A DNA stretch of 64,000 nt from Deltaproteobacteria bacterium (GTDB lineage: Bacteria; Myxococcota_A; Polyangia; Polyangiales; JADJMO01). The DNA lies in the NCBI GenBank assembly GCA_022843175.1, contig JALHOE010000022.1:1-64000 (forward strand), written 5' to 3'. The notes beneath the pieces were generated by a model. That model ran no database searches and had not been told where the DNA came from. It worked only from the letters and a program-made list of their open reading frames with translations. Made by a program: the position numbers and the translations under genes. How positions within the stretch are numbered: position 1 is the stretch's first letter; each line of letters begins with the position of its first letter. Below, in pieces: positions 10,103 to 19,742 of this stretch.

Positions 10103-10429
10103 TCATTCCTGGTCTATGCCGGGAGTCGGTTGTCGATCCACCTGGGGTCCGTCAGAGCCGTCGACTCGTCCCGCGTCGTGCGTGATCCCCGCCGCGACCA
10201 ACTCCTCGCGGGTGACTCGCCTCCCCTCGGGGTGACGTCCGCGATCGAGGATCTCCTCGATGAGGAACTGGATTTCGACCGTCGCCAGCGCATCGACATC
10301 GTCCGTGACCTGCCGCATGATCGCCAGCACGTCACGGGCGCCCAGGCGGCGACGCCGGCCGAGCCGCGGGACCAGTCGGGCGTGCAGTGCGCGTGCGGTG
10401 GCGAGTTCGCGAGCGAGGTCCGCGTTCAT
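10103..10429 (-). CDS. hypothetical protein
   Basis: ATG at 10429 (MNADLARELATARALHARLVPRLG...). Confidence 0.5.
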   Translation of the reverse strand: MNADLARELATARALHARLVPRLGRRRRLGARDVLAIMRQVTDDVDALATVEIQFLIEEILDRGRHPEGRRVTREELVAAGITHDAGRVDGSDGPQVDRQPTPGIDQE

Positions 10430-10782
10430 GCCGTCGCTATGCCGCGTGCCGGGCATCGATCCATGTGTGCGCGTCCTCGATGCGGGTGTTGCACGAGCTT
10501 TCACAGCGCGCTGCTCCGGGGGATGATTCCTCGCGGATGCGCAGCTACGTCGGCACGTATGTGCTCAATGGCCGACGCCGACCAGAGGTGCACCGTGTTC
10601 TCGTACGTTGCGTCGTGAGCTGACGGTGCATGGCCTGATCTCTGGTGATGCGAGGCAGCTCCCCGCTGTCGTCGGCGACCGGAATCGCTCGCGGACTTCT
10701 CCGCGAGCGACCCCCATCGAGTTCAACGTTGTGCGCTTGGCTGCGAAGCACGTCGTGGCACTTGAACCGGACCGCCGTTCGC

Positions 10783-11166
10783 TCAGCGGCAGGCGAGGAA
10801 CGCCGAGTGCTCCTCAACGATCTCCTGACGACGCTCCTCGGAGGGCGGGGTTACCTGGTACCCACGCTCTTCCAGCAGTGCCATCGCCGCCGCTTCCGCC
10901 GCGGAGTTGTCGTGGCTGTCGAGAGCGTCGAAGAGGGCCTGCGGGAGCCCGCGCGACCAGTACACGCTCTTGCTAGACGGATCGAAGCCCGTCACGCGCA
11001 GCCACTCGTGCGCGCAGCGCTCGATGCACTCGTTCCGCGCCTCCTCGGCGGCGTACAGCTCCGCCGCCTCGGACCGGCGGAAGTGCATCTTCACGGGGCG
11101 GACCGCCCTCCCGACGATCGGCGTGCTGGACCGCTCCTCGATCATCCTCTTCGCTTGGTCTGACAT
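10783..11166 (-). CDS. hypothetical protein
   Basis: ATG at 11166 (MSDQAKRMIEERSSTPIVGRAV...). Confidence 0.5.
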   Translation of the reverse strand: MSDQAKRMIEERSSTPIVGRAVRPVKMHFRRSEAAELYAAEEARNECIERCAHEWLRVTGFDPSSKSVYWSRGLPQALFDALDSHDNSAAEAAAMALLEERGYQVTPPSEERRQEIVEEHSAFLACR

Positions 11167-11381
11167 GTCACTCGTCTCCATTGCCTGCACAGCAGGTGGG
11201 TTGCCGGCGACGACACTCGGTCGTCGAGATGACGGCGGCACGCCGGATGAGCCCGACGTGCCGCCGCCATCTGACGGCGCGAAGACGAAGGTCGAGGGTT
11301 CGGTTCAACATCTCAGTTCTCCTTTACACCGGCACTGGGGCTTCGCCGGCCCCGGTGCTGCCAAATGATCTCCGCGCGCCT

Positions 11382-12383
11382 TCACGTGCCGCAGCGACGA
11401 CGGATCTCGGCGAGGAGATCGTCCGTCGACGCGGCGGAGAGATCCGGCCGCGTGAACGCAGGCGGCCGAGGCACAGGCTCTGTCGACGCCAGGTGCAGGC
11501 GACGGAGGACGCGGGGCTCCGCGAAGGCGGCGACCACGGGAAACCGGATGGACTCTGGGATCTCCCGCACACGAAGATCGTCCGGCCACGCGGTCCAGTC
11601 GCCTCCGTGGCGATCCTTCAGCTTGAGCGCGCGACCGCCGTCCAGAGGACGGGCACCCAACTGCTTCAGGAAGTAGGCGACCCCGCCCTCGCGGCACCGG
11701 TCACGAAGGGCGCGCGCCCACGCCAGGTCGAAGGGGCGGGACTTGCCGCCGGACTCGCCGCCCTGGATGACCCAATCGAACCGCGGCAGCAGGTCACCGA
11801 ACTCGACGCGCTCGACCTGGGGCTCCACCGAGAGGAAGCGAGTGGTCGTGTCGTCCCCCACCTTGAGCAGCGAGCGCGCACGCGGGAGCGAGGTCTCCGC
11901 CGTGATGCTCGTCCCCGGCCACACGTTCGCGGGCCACTCGACGCAGCGCTCGGCAAGCCAGCCCGAGAACTCCTTCATCCTCAGGGGCCGCTTCGTCAGC
12001 CACAACCAGACATGCCGGCTGCCCAGGGTCGTAGAGGCGACGTCGATGATCTCCTGCTTGAGGTACTCGAACGGGATCGCCGCCGAGAGCGCGTCACCCA
12101 TGTCGCTCACGAAGATCAGACGCGGAGCCCCGTCGAGCCACGGCTTGTCGAGACGACGCTGACCGCGCAGGTCGCTCCAGCGCGACGCCTTCGCCATGCG
12201 GCCGGGGAACTCCTTCACCTGCTCGAAGGTCGGCGCGAATCCCTTGTTCGTCCGCCCGCGCATGGCGTGCAGCAGGCCGGCGTAACAGGTGCGCCGTGCG
12301 TCGTCCCACAGCTCGCAACCGTCGCACCCCATGACGGGATTGATCGTGTCGTCGCACCACTGGATCTTCGTGCTCTCGGCCAT
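11382..12383 (-). CDS. DUF5131 / phage Gp37Gp68-family protein
   Basis: N-terminus MAESTKIQWCDDTINPVMGCDGCELWDDARRTCYAGLLHAMRG and WLWLTKRP, SITAE, SVEPQ, VIQGGESG motifs. Confidence 0.85.
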   Translation of the reverse strand: MAESTKIQWCDDTINPVMGCDGCELWDDARRTCYAGLLHAMRGRTNKGFAPTFEQVKEFPGRMAKASRWSDLRGQRRLDKPWLDGAPRLIFVSDMGDALSAAIPFEYLKQEIIDVASTTLGSRHVWLWLTKRPLRMKEFSGWLAERCVEWPANVWPGTSITAETSLPRARSLLKVGDDTTTRFLSVEPQVERVEFGDLLPRFDWVIQGGESGGKSRPFDLAWARALRDRCREGGVAYFLKQLGARPLDGGRALKLKDRHGGDWTAWPDDLRVREIPESIRFPVVAAFAEPRVLRRLHLASTEPVPRPPAFTRPDLSAASTDDLLAEIRRRCGT

Positions 12384-12386
12384 CGA

Positions 12387-13103
12387 TCAGCCCTCCTCAT
12401 CGTCGACGACGGTCAGCGCGTTGCCGCATAGCGGACACAGTAGGTTCAGCCCCTCCTTGCCCCAGGCGGCCTGGCCGCACAGACACACGTGCTTCCGTTT
12501 CGAACGGTCGACCTTGTGCTTGCGGTCGACCTTCCCTCGCGCGCTCTCCCCGGCCGGCGTGAACGGCACGATCCAGTCGGCGCCGAGCGCAGCGAAGGCG
12601 ACGTCGAATGCGCCGCCCTCCAGGACGTAGTGGGTCATGCGCTGGCCCATCCGCTTTCCGCCAGGCACGCCGGTATCGGAGGCGACGAGGCCAACGTGCT
12701 CCATCTCGGTCGCGAACTCCGCGTTGTGGTAGCCGCGGCGGGACGGCTTGCCGAACACGTGCTGCCAGAGGTGGACCATCTCGTGGAGGAGCGTCGACGC
12801 CGAGTCCCGCGCGTCGCGGTGGAGGGAGTCGGGGCAGATGGAGATCTCGCCCAGTCGAACCCCGTCCGATCTTCGGCCCCACCGGGCGCCGATGAAGTAA
12901 CCGGCCGCCTTTCGGTGCTGCGCGAGCGTGAGGAGCACCGGCGGCAGCCGCCCCTCGAAGAGCTGGTGGTTGAAGTGGTCGAACGCGGCCAGGAGCGCGG
13001 CGTACTGCTCCGGGGTCGGTGCGGCGCCGTTTGGATCGTACGATCCAAAGGTCGTCTCGGATGACGACGATACTCCTGTGGGCGCGCTGTCGGTGGCGTT
13101 CAT
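12387..13103 (-). CDS. SprT-like metallopeptidase-fold protein
   Basis: LLHEMVHLWQHVFGKPSRRGYHNAEFATEMEHVGL (HExxH...H) plus C-terminal CxC...CPLC zinc ribbon. Confidence 0.85.
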   Translation of the reverse strand: MNATDSAPTGVSSSSETTFGSYDPNGAAPTPEQYAALLAAFDHFNHQLFEGRLPPVLLTLAQHRKAAGYFIGARWGRRSDGVRLGEISICPDSLHRDARDSASTLLHEMVHLWQHVFGKPSRRGYHNAEFATEMEHVGLVASDTGVPGGKRMGQRMTHYVLEGGAFDVAFAALGADWIVPFTPAGESARGKVDRKHKVDRSKRKHVCLCGQAAWGKEGLNLLCPLCGNALTVVDDEEG

Positions 13104-13738
13104 CTGGGTTCGATCTCCGATCTGCCTATGCCGGTCGCGAGGAGGCGATCCACGTCGCGTTCCAATGGCGAGTGATCTGCCTGTGGCCGCGGGCGACGGG
13201 AGCCCCGTCGTCTTCTTCCTTCAAGTACACCGGTGCGGGGAAACACCGAGGCCTCTAACGGAGCGTCTGTGTCGGTCATGCCGCTGTGTCGACGTGACAG
13301 CTCTCGACCTCGCCGGACGCTCCATCGCGCACCGCTATGGGAGGCATTTTTCGTGTCCCTACCGGCCCGTAATCCTCCTGGCCGGCAGATCCCGCGAGGG
13401 CCGGGTCGCCGATCCGGGCAGATGGGGACCTTGGACGAAGTTTGCGAGCACCTCGCGGCTGTACCTCGCGCCGTCCTCCGTTGGGTCCGTGTCGATCAGT
13501 TGGCGTCGGGCTCGCTGCGCGAACCGTCGACACCGCGCTCAGCGTCCTCGTCCGGATAGGCGGCGTGCACGTCCTCCTGATCGACGCACCATCCGCAGAC
13601 CTCTGATCGCCACCCTTCCGAGGCTGGGGCGGTGCATCGAGTGCTCACTTGGCCCCCTTCGTCGCGTTTGCGAACAGCGCGCGGACGACCGCAGCGCCCC
13701 GCCGCCCCCCGGGCTGCTCCGCGGGCGCCATGAGGTAT

Positions 13739-14923
13739 TTACGCGTTCACGACCGTGGCTTCGCATCCTGCCTTCGCGAGCAGCTTCAGCGCATACTTCA
13801 CCGCGTTCTGGCGGCTGACGTTGGCCTCGATGTGGTAGGTGGTACCGGTTCTCCCGGTGACCTGGGCCGGGCTGATGAAGTCGTTACCCGCCGGATGTTT
13901 GGGTTCCTCCGCGACAAGGTACCGCTTCGTCCCCGTGCTGAAGGGAACGAGCGGCGCCAGCTTCCCGAGCTTGTCGAGGAAGAGAGCAGTGTTCTTGAAC
14001 AAGTCCGAGCCCGATGTTCCCGTGATGGTCTTTCCGCCGACCTTCAAGAGGATGGGCTGTTTCTCGGCATTCCGAGAGGCCTCCACCAACGCTTGCAGTT
14101 GGGGGTTGTCCTTTGCCTCGGCCAGCACCTCGAAGAGAGCCTCGAAAGTGGTCTGGTGCCGCTTGTAGAGGTCGTTCGCGAGGTCCTTCTCTTCCTGGCT
14201 CACGGCAAGCTTGGTTCCGTTCATGGGGATCCTCAGTGCATCGACATACTGTTCGATCAGCGGCCGTACTACGTCGTCCAGGTCAGGATGCTCCAGCGCG
14301 GGCACGAGCACGTCGTCGTGGAGGCTTTGGTAGTCGAGGACAAACCAGCCATCGTCGTCGACGAGCCGTTCTTCGGGGTCGATAACGGGTGCGAGCAGGA
14401 TCCGGATGTGGATCTTCCCAGCGTGCTCGGCATCGAGCCACGCGGAGTACAGGTTGCACTGCTCTGTTTCGGCGACTGCGAAGACCTTCTGCTCAAGGGC
14501 GAGCACGGCCTCCCGGTCGTTCTTGCCACTCACCCTGATGCCCGAAACGAACACGTCGAGTCGCCCGCCCCTGTCCCCGACCTTGATCTGCATCTCCTTG
14601 GGATTGCGCTCGTTCGGGGTGACCACGGCCTCGCCGAACTCGCCGAACACCGCCACGTTCATCGCAACAGCACGCCCGCCCTCAGGAGCGAAGGAACTTC
14701 CATCGGCGGCCGCCAAGAGAAGCCTTTGGAGGGCGAAGCCCCCAAGGCCGTGGCTTCCCTTGGGGTCAAGGAGCCACCCCAACAACATCGAGTGCCAAGT
14801 CTCGGTGTGCGTCCGCCCGACGATTCGGAAGAAGTTCGGTCTCTTCGCGAGCCGTTCAAACGCGGCGAACTGAGGGTCGAGTACGAGCCTCATCAAGCCT
14901 GCGCTGAAGTCCATGGGCATCAT
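13739..14923 (-). CDS. PD-(D/E)XK nuclease family protein (PDDEXK_4-like)
   Basis: RTHTETWHSMLLGWLLDPKGSHGLGGFALQRLL; RLDVFVSG...AVLALEQKVFAVAETEQCNLYSAW. Confidence 0.75.
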   Translation of the reverse strand: MMPMDFSAGLMRLVLDPQFAAFERLAKRPNFFRIVGRTHTETWHSMLLGWLLDPKGSHGLGGFALQRLLLAAADGSSFAPEGGRAVAMNVAVFGEFGEAVVTPNERNPKEMQIKVGDRGGRLDVFVSGIRVSGKNDREAVLALEQKVFAVAETEQCNLYSAWLDAEHAGKIHIRILLAPVIDPEERLVDDDGWFVLDYQSLHDDVLVPALEHPDLDDVVRPLIEQYVDALRIPMNGTKLAVSQEEKDLANDLYKRHQTTFEALFEVLAEAKDNPQLQALVEASRNAEKQPILLKVGGKTITGTSGSDLFKNTALFLDKLGKLAPLVPFSTGTKRYLVAEEPKHPAGNDFISPAQVTGRTGTTYHIEANVSRQNAVKYALKLLAKAGCEATVVNA

Positions 14924-15066
14924 GTCGATGGTTCCTGGTCGAATCGTCGGCGTCTTCTCACAACAGTTCAACGGGGAACGTCGTCGCGGGTCTGCGTACG
15001 GAGAGTCCAACCAGCCGCGCTCCCGTCGCCTGGCAGCCGGCGTGGGCAACGCCTACGTTCGTGTAG

Positions 15067-15912
15067 ATGAGCGACGAGCTTGCCGCCCCCGAAGTGGTCA
15101 TGCCCGCGTCTGCCGAAGCGCCGGATCCGCAGGTCGCGCTGTCGGCGTACATGAGCGGCCCTGGCAACTCGAAGTACGCGCGCTTCGTCCTCGCGATCAT
15201 GGGCAGCATCCCTTGGATCGGCAGCGTCATCGCCGCGTCGGCTGCGCTACACGCGGAGCAGGAGCAGGGGAAGGTGAACCTGCTGATGTACCAGTGGCTT
15301 GAGCAGCATGAGACGACCTACCGGCGTCTGGAGCAGACGGTCGCGAAGATGGTTGGCCGCATCGAAGAGATCGGGGAAGTGGCTCAAGCACGTGCGAACG
15401 AGGAGTCGTACCTCGGCCTGGTTCGACGCGGGTTTCGCGTGTGGGATGAGGCCTCGACGGACGAAAAGCGCGACTACGTTCGACGAACCCTGACGAATGC
15501 ATCGGGAACGAGACTCTGCTCGGACGACGTGGTTCGGCTCTTCATCCTATGGATCGAGCAGTACGACGAGCTGCACTTTCGGACGATCAGGGTCATCTAT
15601 CGCCACCCTGGCTCCACGCGCGCGGAAATTTGGGCTGCGCTTCACGGCGAATCGGTACGCGAGGACTCCGCCGAGGCCGATCTCTTCAAGTTGATCATCC
15701 GAGACCTGAGCACGGGAAGCGTGATCCGTCAGCAGCGCGAAACCACCTACGACGGTCGGTTCGTTGCCCAGGGAAGGCCGCGCGTGCGTCGGCAAGCCAG
15801 CGGCGTCCTCGCGTCGGCCTTCGACGACGACAAGCCCTACGTGCTCACCGATCTGGGAAGCCAGTTCGTTCACTACGCGCTCGACGAGCCTGTTCCTCGC
15901 CTTGAGACTTGA
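15067..15912 (+). CDS. hypothetical protein with N-terminal membrane-type segment and winged-helix-like C-terminus
   Basis: 281-aa ORF, ATG 15067; divergent from the PD-(D/E)XK gene. Confidence 0.6.
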   Translation: MSDELAAPEVVMPASAEAPDPQVALSAYMSGPGNSKYARFVLAIMGSIPWIGSVIAASAALHAEQEQGKVNLLMYQWLEQHETTYRRLEQTVAKMVGRIEEIGEVAQARANEESYLGLVRRGFRVWDEASTDEKRDYVRRTLTNASGTRLCSDDVVRLFILWIEQYDELHFRTIRVIYRHPGSTRAEIWAALHGESVREDSAEADLFKLIIRDLSTGSVIRQQRETTYDGRFVAQGRPRVRRQASGVLASAFDDDKPYVLTDLGSQFVHYALDEPVPRLET

Positions 15913-16342
15913 GCGAGCCGCGCGAGCCTGGTGGTCTGTTGCCACCTGGGGAGGTGGCCGGTACGACGCCGTGACGCGGCTCGCCGCATCGTCCGCTACG
16001 ACACCGGCGACCGCATGGCGTCGCGCTCAGTCGTCCTCGGCACGGAGCGCTCGCCATCCCGCCGAGCCTCTTCACGGCGATCGATCAGGGCGCAGCGACA
16101 TTTCGAGTCGCGAACCTGCCCTGCGCTTTCGGCGCAATCCTAACTGGTCCGCTCGACTTGACGTTCAGGATGCGAGCTGCTGATCTTGTCGCTGGCCGCG
16201 ACCTCGGCCTCACCCCGCACGGAGGCGCCCCCCGCCCCCACCAACGCGAGGCGACGCGGGTAACACCGCAAGGTCGGGCGATCAGTCGACTCGCCACGGT
16301 TCGTGCAGGGGGGCTGCGCCGCCGTGGCTGGAGACGACGATC

Positions 16343-16696
16343 ATGCCGAGCAAGAAGAAACGAGAGATCCGCGAACGCCGTCAGAAGACTGGCGAGAGTT
16401 ATCAGGCCGCGCAACGTCAGTGGAAGCAGGCGAACACGCCTTTGCAGCCGCATACCCCCGAGTGGCTCGACAAGCTCACCGCCGTCAACGAGGGGCAGGC
16501 CGAGCACAGCAAGCTCATCTTCGAGCTTTCTGATTCAACCGACGTGTGCGCTGTATGCGGCGACACGCCGACGACGCTCTACCGTTCGACCGAGGCTGCC
16601 GTGGCCGTATCGCTCGTGTTGTTGTGCGACGACTGCTTCGTGATCCAGACGACCCGGATGGGCGCGAAGCTCGTGCTCGCCGGGGGGAGCAAGTGA
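16343..16696 (+). CDS. small CxxC-containing (zinc-binding-type) protein
   Basis: VCAVCGDTPTTLY...LLCDDCFV; stop overlaps next ATG. Confidence 0.6.
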   Translation: MPSKKKREIRERRQKTGESYQAAQRQWKQANTPLQPHTPEWLDKLTAVNEGQAEHSKLIFELSDSTDVCAVCGDTPTTLYRSTEAAVAVSLVLLCDDCFVIQTTRMGAKLVLAGGSK

Positions 16697-17154
16697 TGTT
16701 CGGCAACAGCTCTACGCGCACGCTTTCGTGCGCGAAGTGTGACAAGACGTACGTGTACGAGGTCACGATCCAGCGCGGATTCTCCGATCACTGCGACGTA
16801 TCGTGCCCGAACTGCAAAGCTCACTTGGGCGAAGTCCGCTGCGACATGGGATCGCCCACGCTAATGCAGACCATCGCCGGCCAGCGTGAAGCGATTGCTG
16901 TCATCCCCATGGAGGGAGGGGTGATCCAGGTCGTTCCCGGCGCACCCAAGGCCAAGGCCAAGGCGACCAAGGCCAAGCCCACCAAGGCCAAGCCCAAGGC
17001 CAAGGCCAAGGCGACCAAGGCCAAGCCCACCAAGGCCAAGCCCAAGGCCACGCCCACCAAGGCCAAGGCCACGCCCACCAAGGCCAAGGCCACGCCCACC
17101 AAGGCCAAGGCGAGGCCGAACACCACCTCACGTTCCTCGCAGCCGAAGCGCTGA
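16696..17154 (+). CDS. zinc-ribbon protein with Lys/Ala/Pro/Thr-rich histone-H1-like tail
   Basis: CAKCDKTYVYEV...CDVSCPNCKAHLGEV then KAKATKAKPTKAKPKAKAKATKAKPTKAK... Confidence 0.65.
   Translation: MFGNSSTRTLSCAKCDKTYVYEVTIQRGFSDHCDVSCPNCKAHLGEVRCDMGSPTLMQTIAGQREAIAVIPMEGGVIQVVPGAPKAKAKATKAKPTKAKPKAKAKATKAKPTKAKPKATPTKAKATPTKAKATPTKAKARPNTTSRSSQPKR
16948..17112 (+). repeat. in-frame degenerate tandem repeat (AAGGCCAAG[GCG/CCC]ACC-type units) coding KAKxTKAKP
   Basis: Read directly. Confidence 0.9.
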
Positions 17155-17178
17155 CGGAAGACGCGGAGGACGAAGTGC

Positions 17179-17211
17179 GGGTAGACGCCAACGCTACATG
17201 AGCGTCTACCC
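17179..17211 (+). terminator. hairpin, possible terminator
   Basis: GGGTAGACGC...GCGTCTACCC 25 bp after the stop at 17154. Confidence 0.5.
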
Positions 17212-17265
17212 AGCATGTTCCAGAGTGGCGCCGCGTCGTCGCGGTGATTTCCTGACGGAATTCCC

Positions 17266-17289
17266 CTACCTGACCGAAGGGTCAGGTAG
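17266..17289. terminator. hairpin between convergent genes
   Basis: CTACCTGACC-GAAG-GGTCAGGTAG. Confidence 0.5.
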
Positions 17290-17295
17290 CCTTAA

Positions 17296-18126
17296 TTAGA
17301 CAGGAATTCGGCCGAGAAGGTCCTGAACGACGCCCCAAGCATCGGCTTCGGCATTCTCGTCGCGAGCGTCGAAGAGGAACTCCGAGGTCCGACGGGGACC
17401 GGTGCTCTCTTCCGTCTCGAAGTCCTCTCGCAGGTAGCCGATCGCCTCGCGCACCTCGGGTTCGTCCTTGATTGGCGCAAGCCGTCTCGCGACCTCCTCG
17501 ACGCCCGGACCGAACCGAAGCGAATACGTCAGGTCGTACGCGTCCTTGTTCTCGCCCCGAAGGCGAAACGCGAGAGCCTTCATGACGACGAACGCGGCTG
17601 GCCCGCAGACCCACACCTCGCGCCGCGCCAGCTCCCCCCGGATCGTCTGGCCGTTCAGCTTGATCCGCTCACGGTCGAGAAAGGCGATACGTATGCCGGG
17701 CGCGATGATCGCCGCGAAGTCCGACTCGATGTTCTTGAGGCGCCCCGGCTTCTCGTCTGGCCTGGTAGGGCCGATCAGGAAGTCCACGGTGACCTTCGGC
17801 GGTCCGTCGATCTGCCAGCGCTGTCGGGTAGGCTGCCCCTTCTCGTTAGTGTCCGGCCCGAAGCCCGCTTGGCGAAGACGCTCGGTGAGCGCCTGGTAGC
17901 GGTCGTGGTCGAACACGGCGACCGACAACCCGAGGTCGAGATCCGCCGTCCCCACGTGAAGCTCACGCGTCGCGCCTTGGTCGATCAGCAGGCTCGGAAC
18001 GAGTCCACCGACGACAATGATGTCGTCGGTGAGATCGCCGAGCTTGGTCGCCACATAGAGGCACGTCGCCTGCACCCGTGCTGCCTGCGACGCGTCGTAC
18101 CCACTGGCCGTTCGAGGCTTCGGCAT
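17296..18126 (-). CDS. AbiEii-like nucleotidyltransferase (type IV TA toxin-like)
   Basis: DIIVVGGLVPSLLIDQ...HVGTADLDLGLSV nucleotidyltransferase motif; ATGA-type overlap with upstream gene. Confidence 0.75.
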   Translation of the reverse strand: MPKPRTASGYDASQAARVQATCLYVATKLGDLTDDIIVVGGLVPSLLIDQGATRELHVGTADLDLGLSVAVFDHDRYQALTERLRQAGFGPDTNEKGQPTRQRWQIDGPPKVTVDFLIGPTRPDEKPGRLKNIESDFAAIIAPGIRIAFLDRERIKLNGQTIRGELARREVWVCGPAAFVVMKALAFRLRGENKDAYDLTYSLRFGPGVEEVARRLAPIKDEPEVREAIGYLREDFETEESTGPRRTSEFLFDARDENAEADAWGVVQDLLGRIPV

Positions 18127-19187
18127 CAGCGCCCCCACCTCAGCATTCGCGTCCGCAGCTCCTCCGCCGCCTCCTTCGCGCGCTCGGGATGCGCGCCGAG
18201 ATCGAGGTACGCCTGGACGGGGTGAACGCAAGCCACGCCGTCGGCGTCGGCGGCGCCGTCGAAGACACCTTCGTCGTTCGGCACGACGAACCAGACGTTC
18301 GAGCCCTTGGGCTGCTCGCGGTAGCCGACCTCACGGAGCAAGCTTTCCTCGGGGGCGCTCGCCACGAAGACGCTTGCGAGGCGGAATGAGGCGAAGTGCG
18401 TGTGGAGCCAAGCCGCCGCCAGCCCCGTCGCCGCGTGACGGAGACCAACGCGCGCAAGCACCTCACCGAGCTTGGTGAGTAGCTCTTCCCCGCCCCGCGC
18501 CGTGACGTGCCCCCGCAAGATCGTGTGCTTCTTGAAGTCGTACGCTTCCGACCAGGCATCGAGGAGCAGGTTGGCGTCGCGGACGTGCAGAGCACCTTTC
18601 GCATCCCGATCGAGCAGCCCGTCGGACACCAGGCGGTGGACGATGCGGCTCGTGAATCCGTCGTCGAGGCCCGTCTCGCGCGCGAGATCCTGCTGCCGCA
18701 ACGCTCGTTTCGGGTCGAGGAGAAGGTGGCGGGCGATCCGGGCGCTCTTCGGCGCGAAGGCCGTGGAAGGCCGACCTCGACGGACGAAGAGGTTTGGCTT
18801 TCCGTCGATGATGATCCGCAGCCCAGGCGCCAAGATGCGTGCGTTGCCCGAGAGATCGAACCACGACACGCCCGCCTCGTCGCAGAGACCCCTGCCCACG
18901 TCCCCCATGAAGGGGACCGCGATCACGGGAATCGCGGACCGGCTGATCGCAGCCGCGTATTGCTTCGCTTGAGAAATTGCGTTTCCGACGACCGCGGCGC
19001 CGGCGGATCCCTTGACCTCGACCACTAGACGTCGCGTGCCGTAGTTCACCAGCAGGTCGACCCCAGCGTCCCTCGTGCTCGTGCTGGCCGTCGGAGAGTC
19101 CCCGAGCCACTCCTCCAATAGGCGGCGTGCGCGAGCGAGCGCGTCACGTTCCCGTAGAGCATGGGTGGGATCGAGGTCGCGGCGCAC
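18126..19187 (-). CDS. AbiEi-like antitoxin/regulator with N-terminal restriction-endonuclease-like segment
   Basis: VDLLVNYGTRRLVVEVKGSAG; winged-helix-like middle; C-term VQAYLDLGAHPERAKEAAEELR typical of AbiEi-type proteins. Confidence 0.65.
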   Translation of the reverse strand: MRRDLDPTHALRERDALARARRLLEEWLGDSPTASTSTRDAGVDLLVNYGTRRLVVEVKGSAGAAVVGNAISQAKQYAAAISRSAIPVIAVPFMGDVGRGLCDEAGVSWFDLSGNARILAPGLRIIIDGKPNLFVRRGRPSTAFAPKSARIARHLLLDPKRALRQQDLARETGLDDGFTSRIVHRLVSDGLLDRDAKGALHVRDANLLLDAWSEAYDFKKHTILRGHVTARGGEELLTKLGEVLARVGLRHAATGLAAAWLHTHFASFRLASVFVASAPEESLLREVGYREQPKGSNVWFVVPNDEGVFDGAADADGVACVHPVQAYLDLGAHPERAKEAAEELRTRMLRWGR

Positions 19188-19420
19188 CTGACTATAATGC
19201 TCATCCTGACCGCGTGGTCAACCCGGCGTGTTTACGCAGGTCAGCGGCGGCGTCTCCTCGTCAGCGGAGGCAGCAATCATCCCTACTCAAGCTGTCGACC
19301 CACCCTCCTCCAGGTTGAGGGGCTCTTCCGTCCGTCGGGCGGACGCGGCGCGATCCTTCGGACCGGCACTGTCCAGCCGGTATAGAGCGTGGGGATCGCC
19401 CCCGCGCAACCAACGAAACA

Positions 19421-19451
19421 AACGGGATCGTGCACAACGCACGGTCCCGTT
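19421..19451 (+). terminator. hairpin followed by TTCC
   Basis: AACGGGATCGTGC-ACAAC-GCACGGTCCCGTT (one G.U). Confidence 0.5.
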
Positions 19452-19742
19452 TTCCGTTTGGGGCGAGCGTTCGGGCAACCGTGACGCGTTCCTTGTCGGA
19501 GGCTGGCGTTCCCGGAAGAGAGCGCCCCGCTTTTGCGGGGGCGGTGGGTCTTGGTCCGCGGGAAGGTCGCGGTCGAGACGATGCCGTACAATCACCACGG
19601 GAAGTGGCGTGTGCGCTGGGTAGACGAACCACCTCACGCTCCTGATCGCGATGCTCAACTTCGCGCGAGACCGACTGCGCACGTGCGCGGCGCGGACGCC
19701 AGTCGTCGTTGCGGCACGTCGTCGCGCGGGCGATAGTGACAT

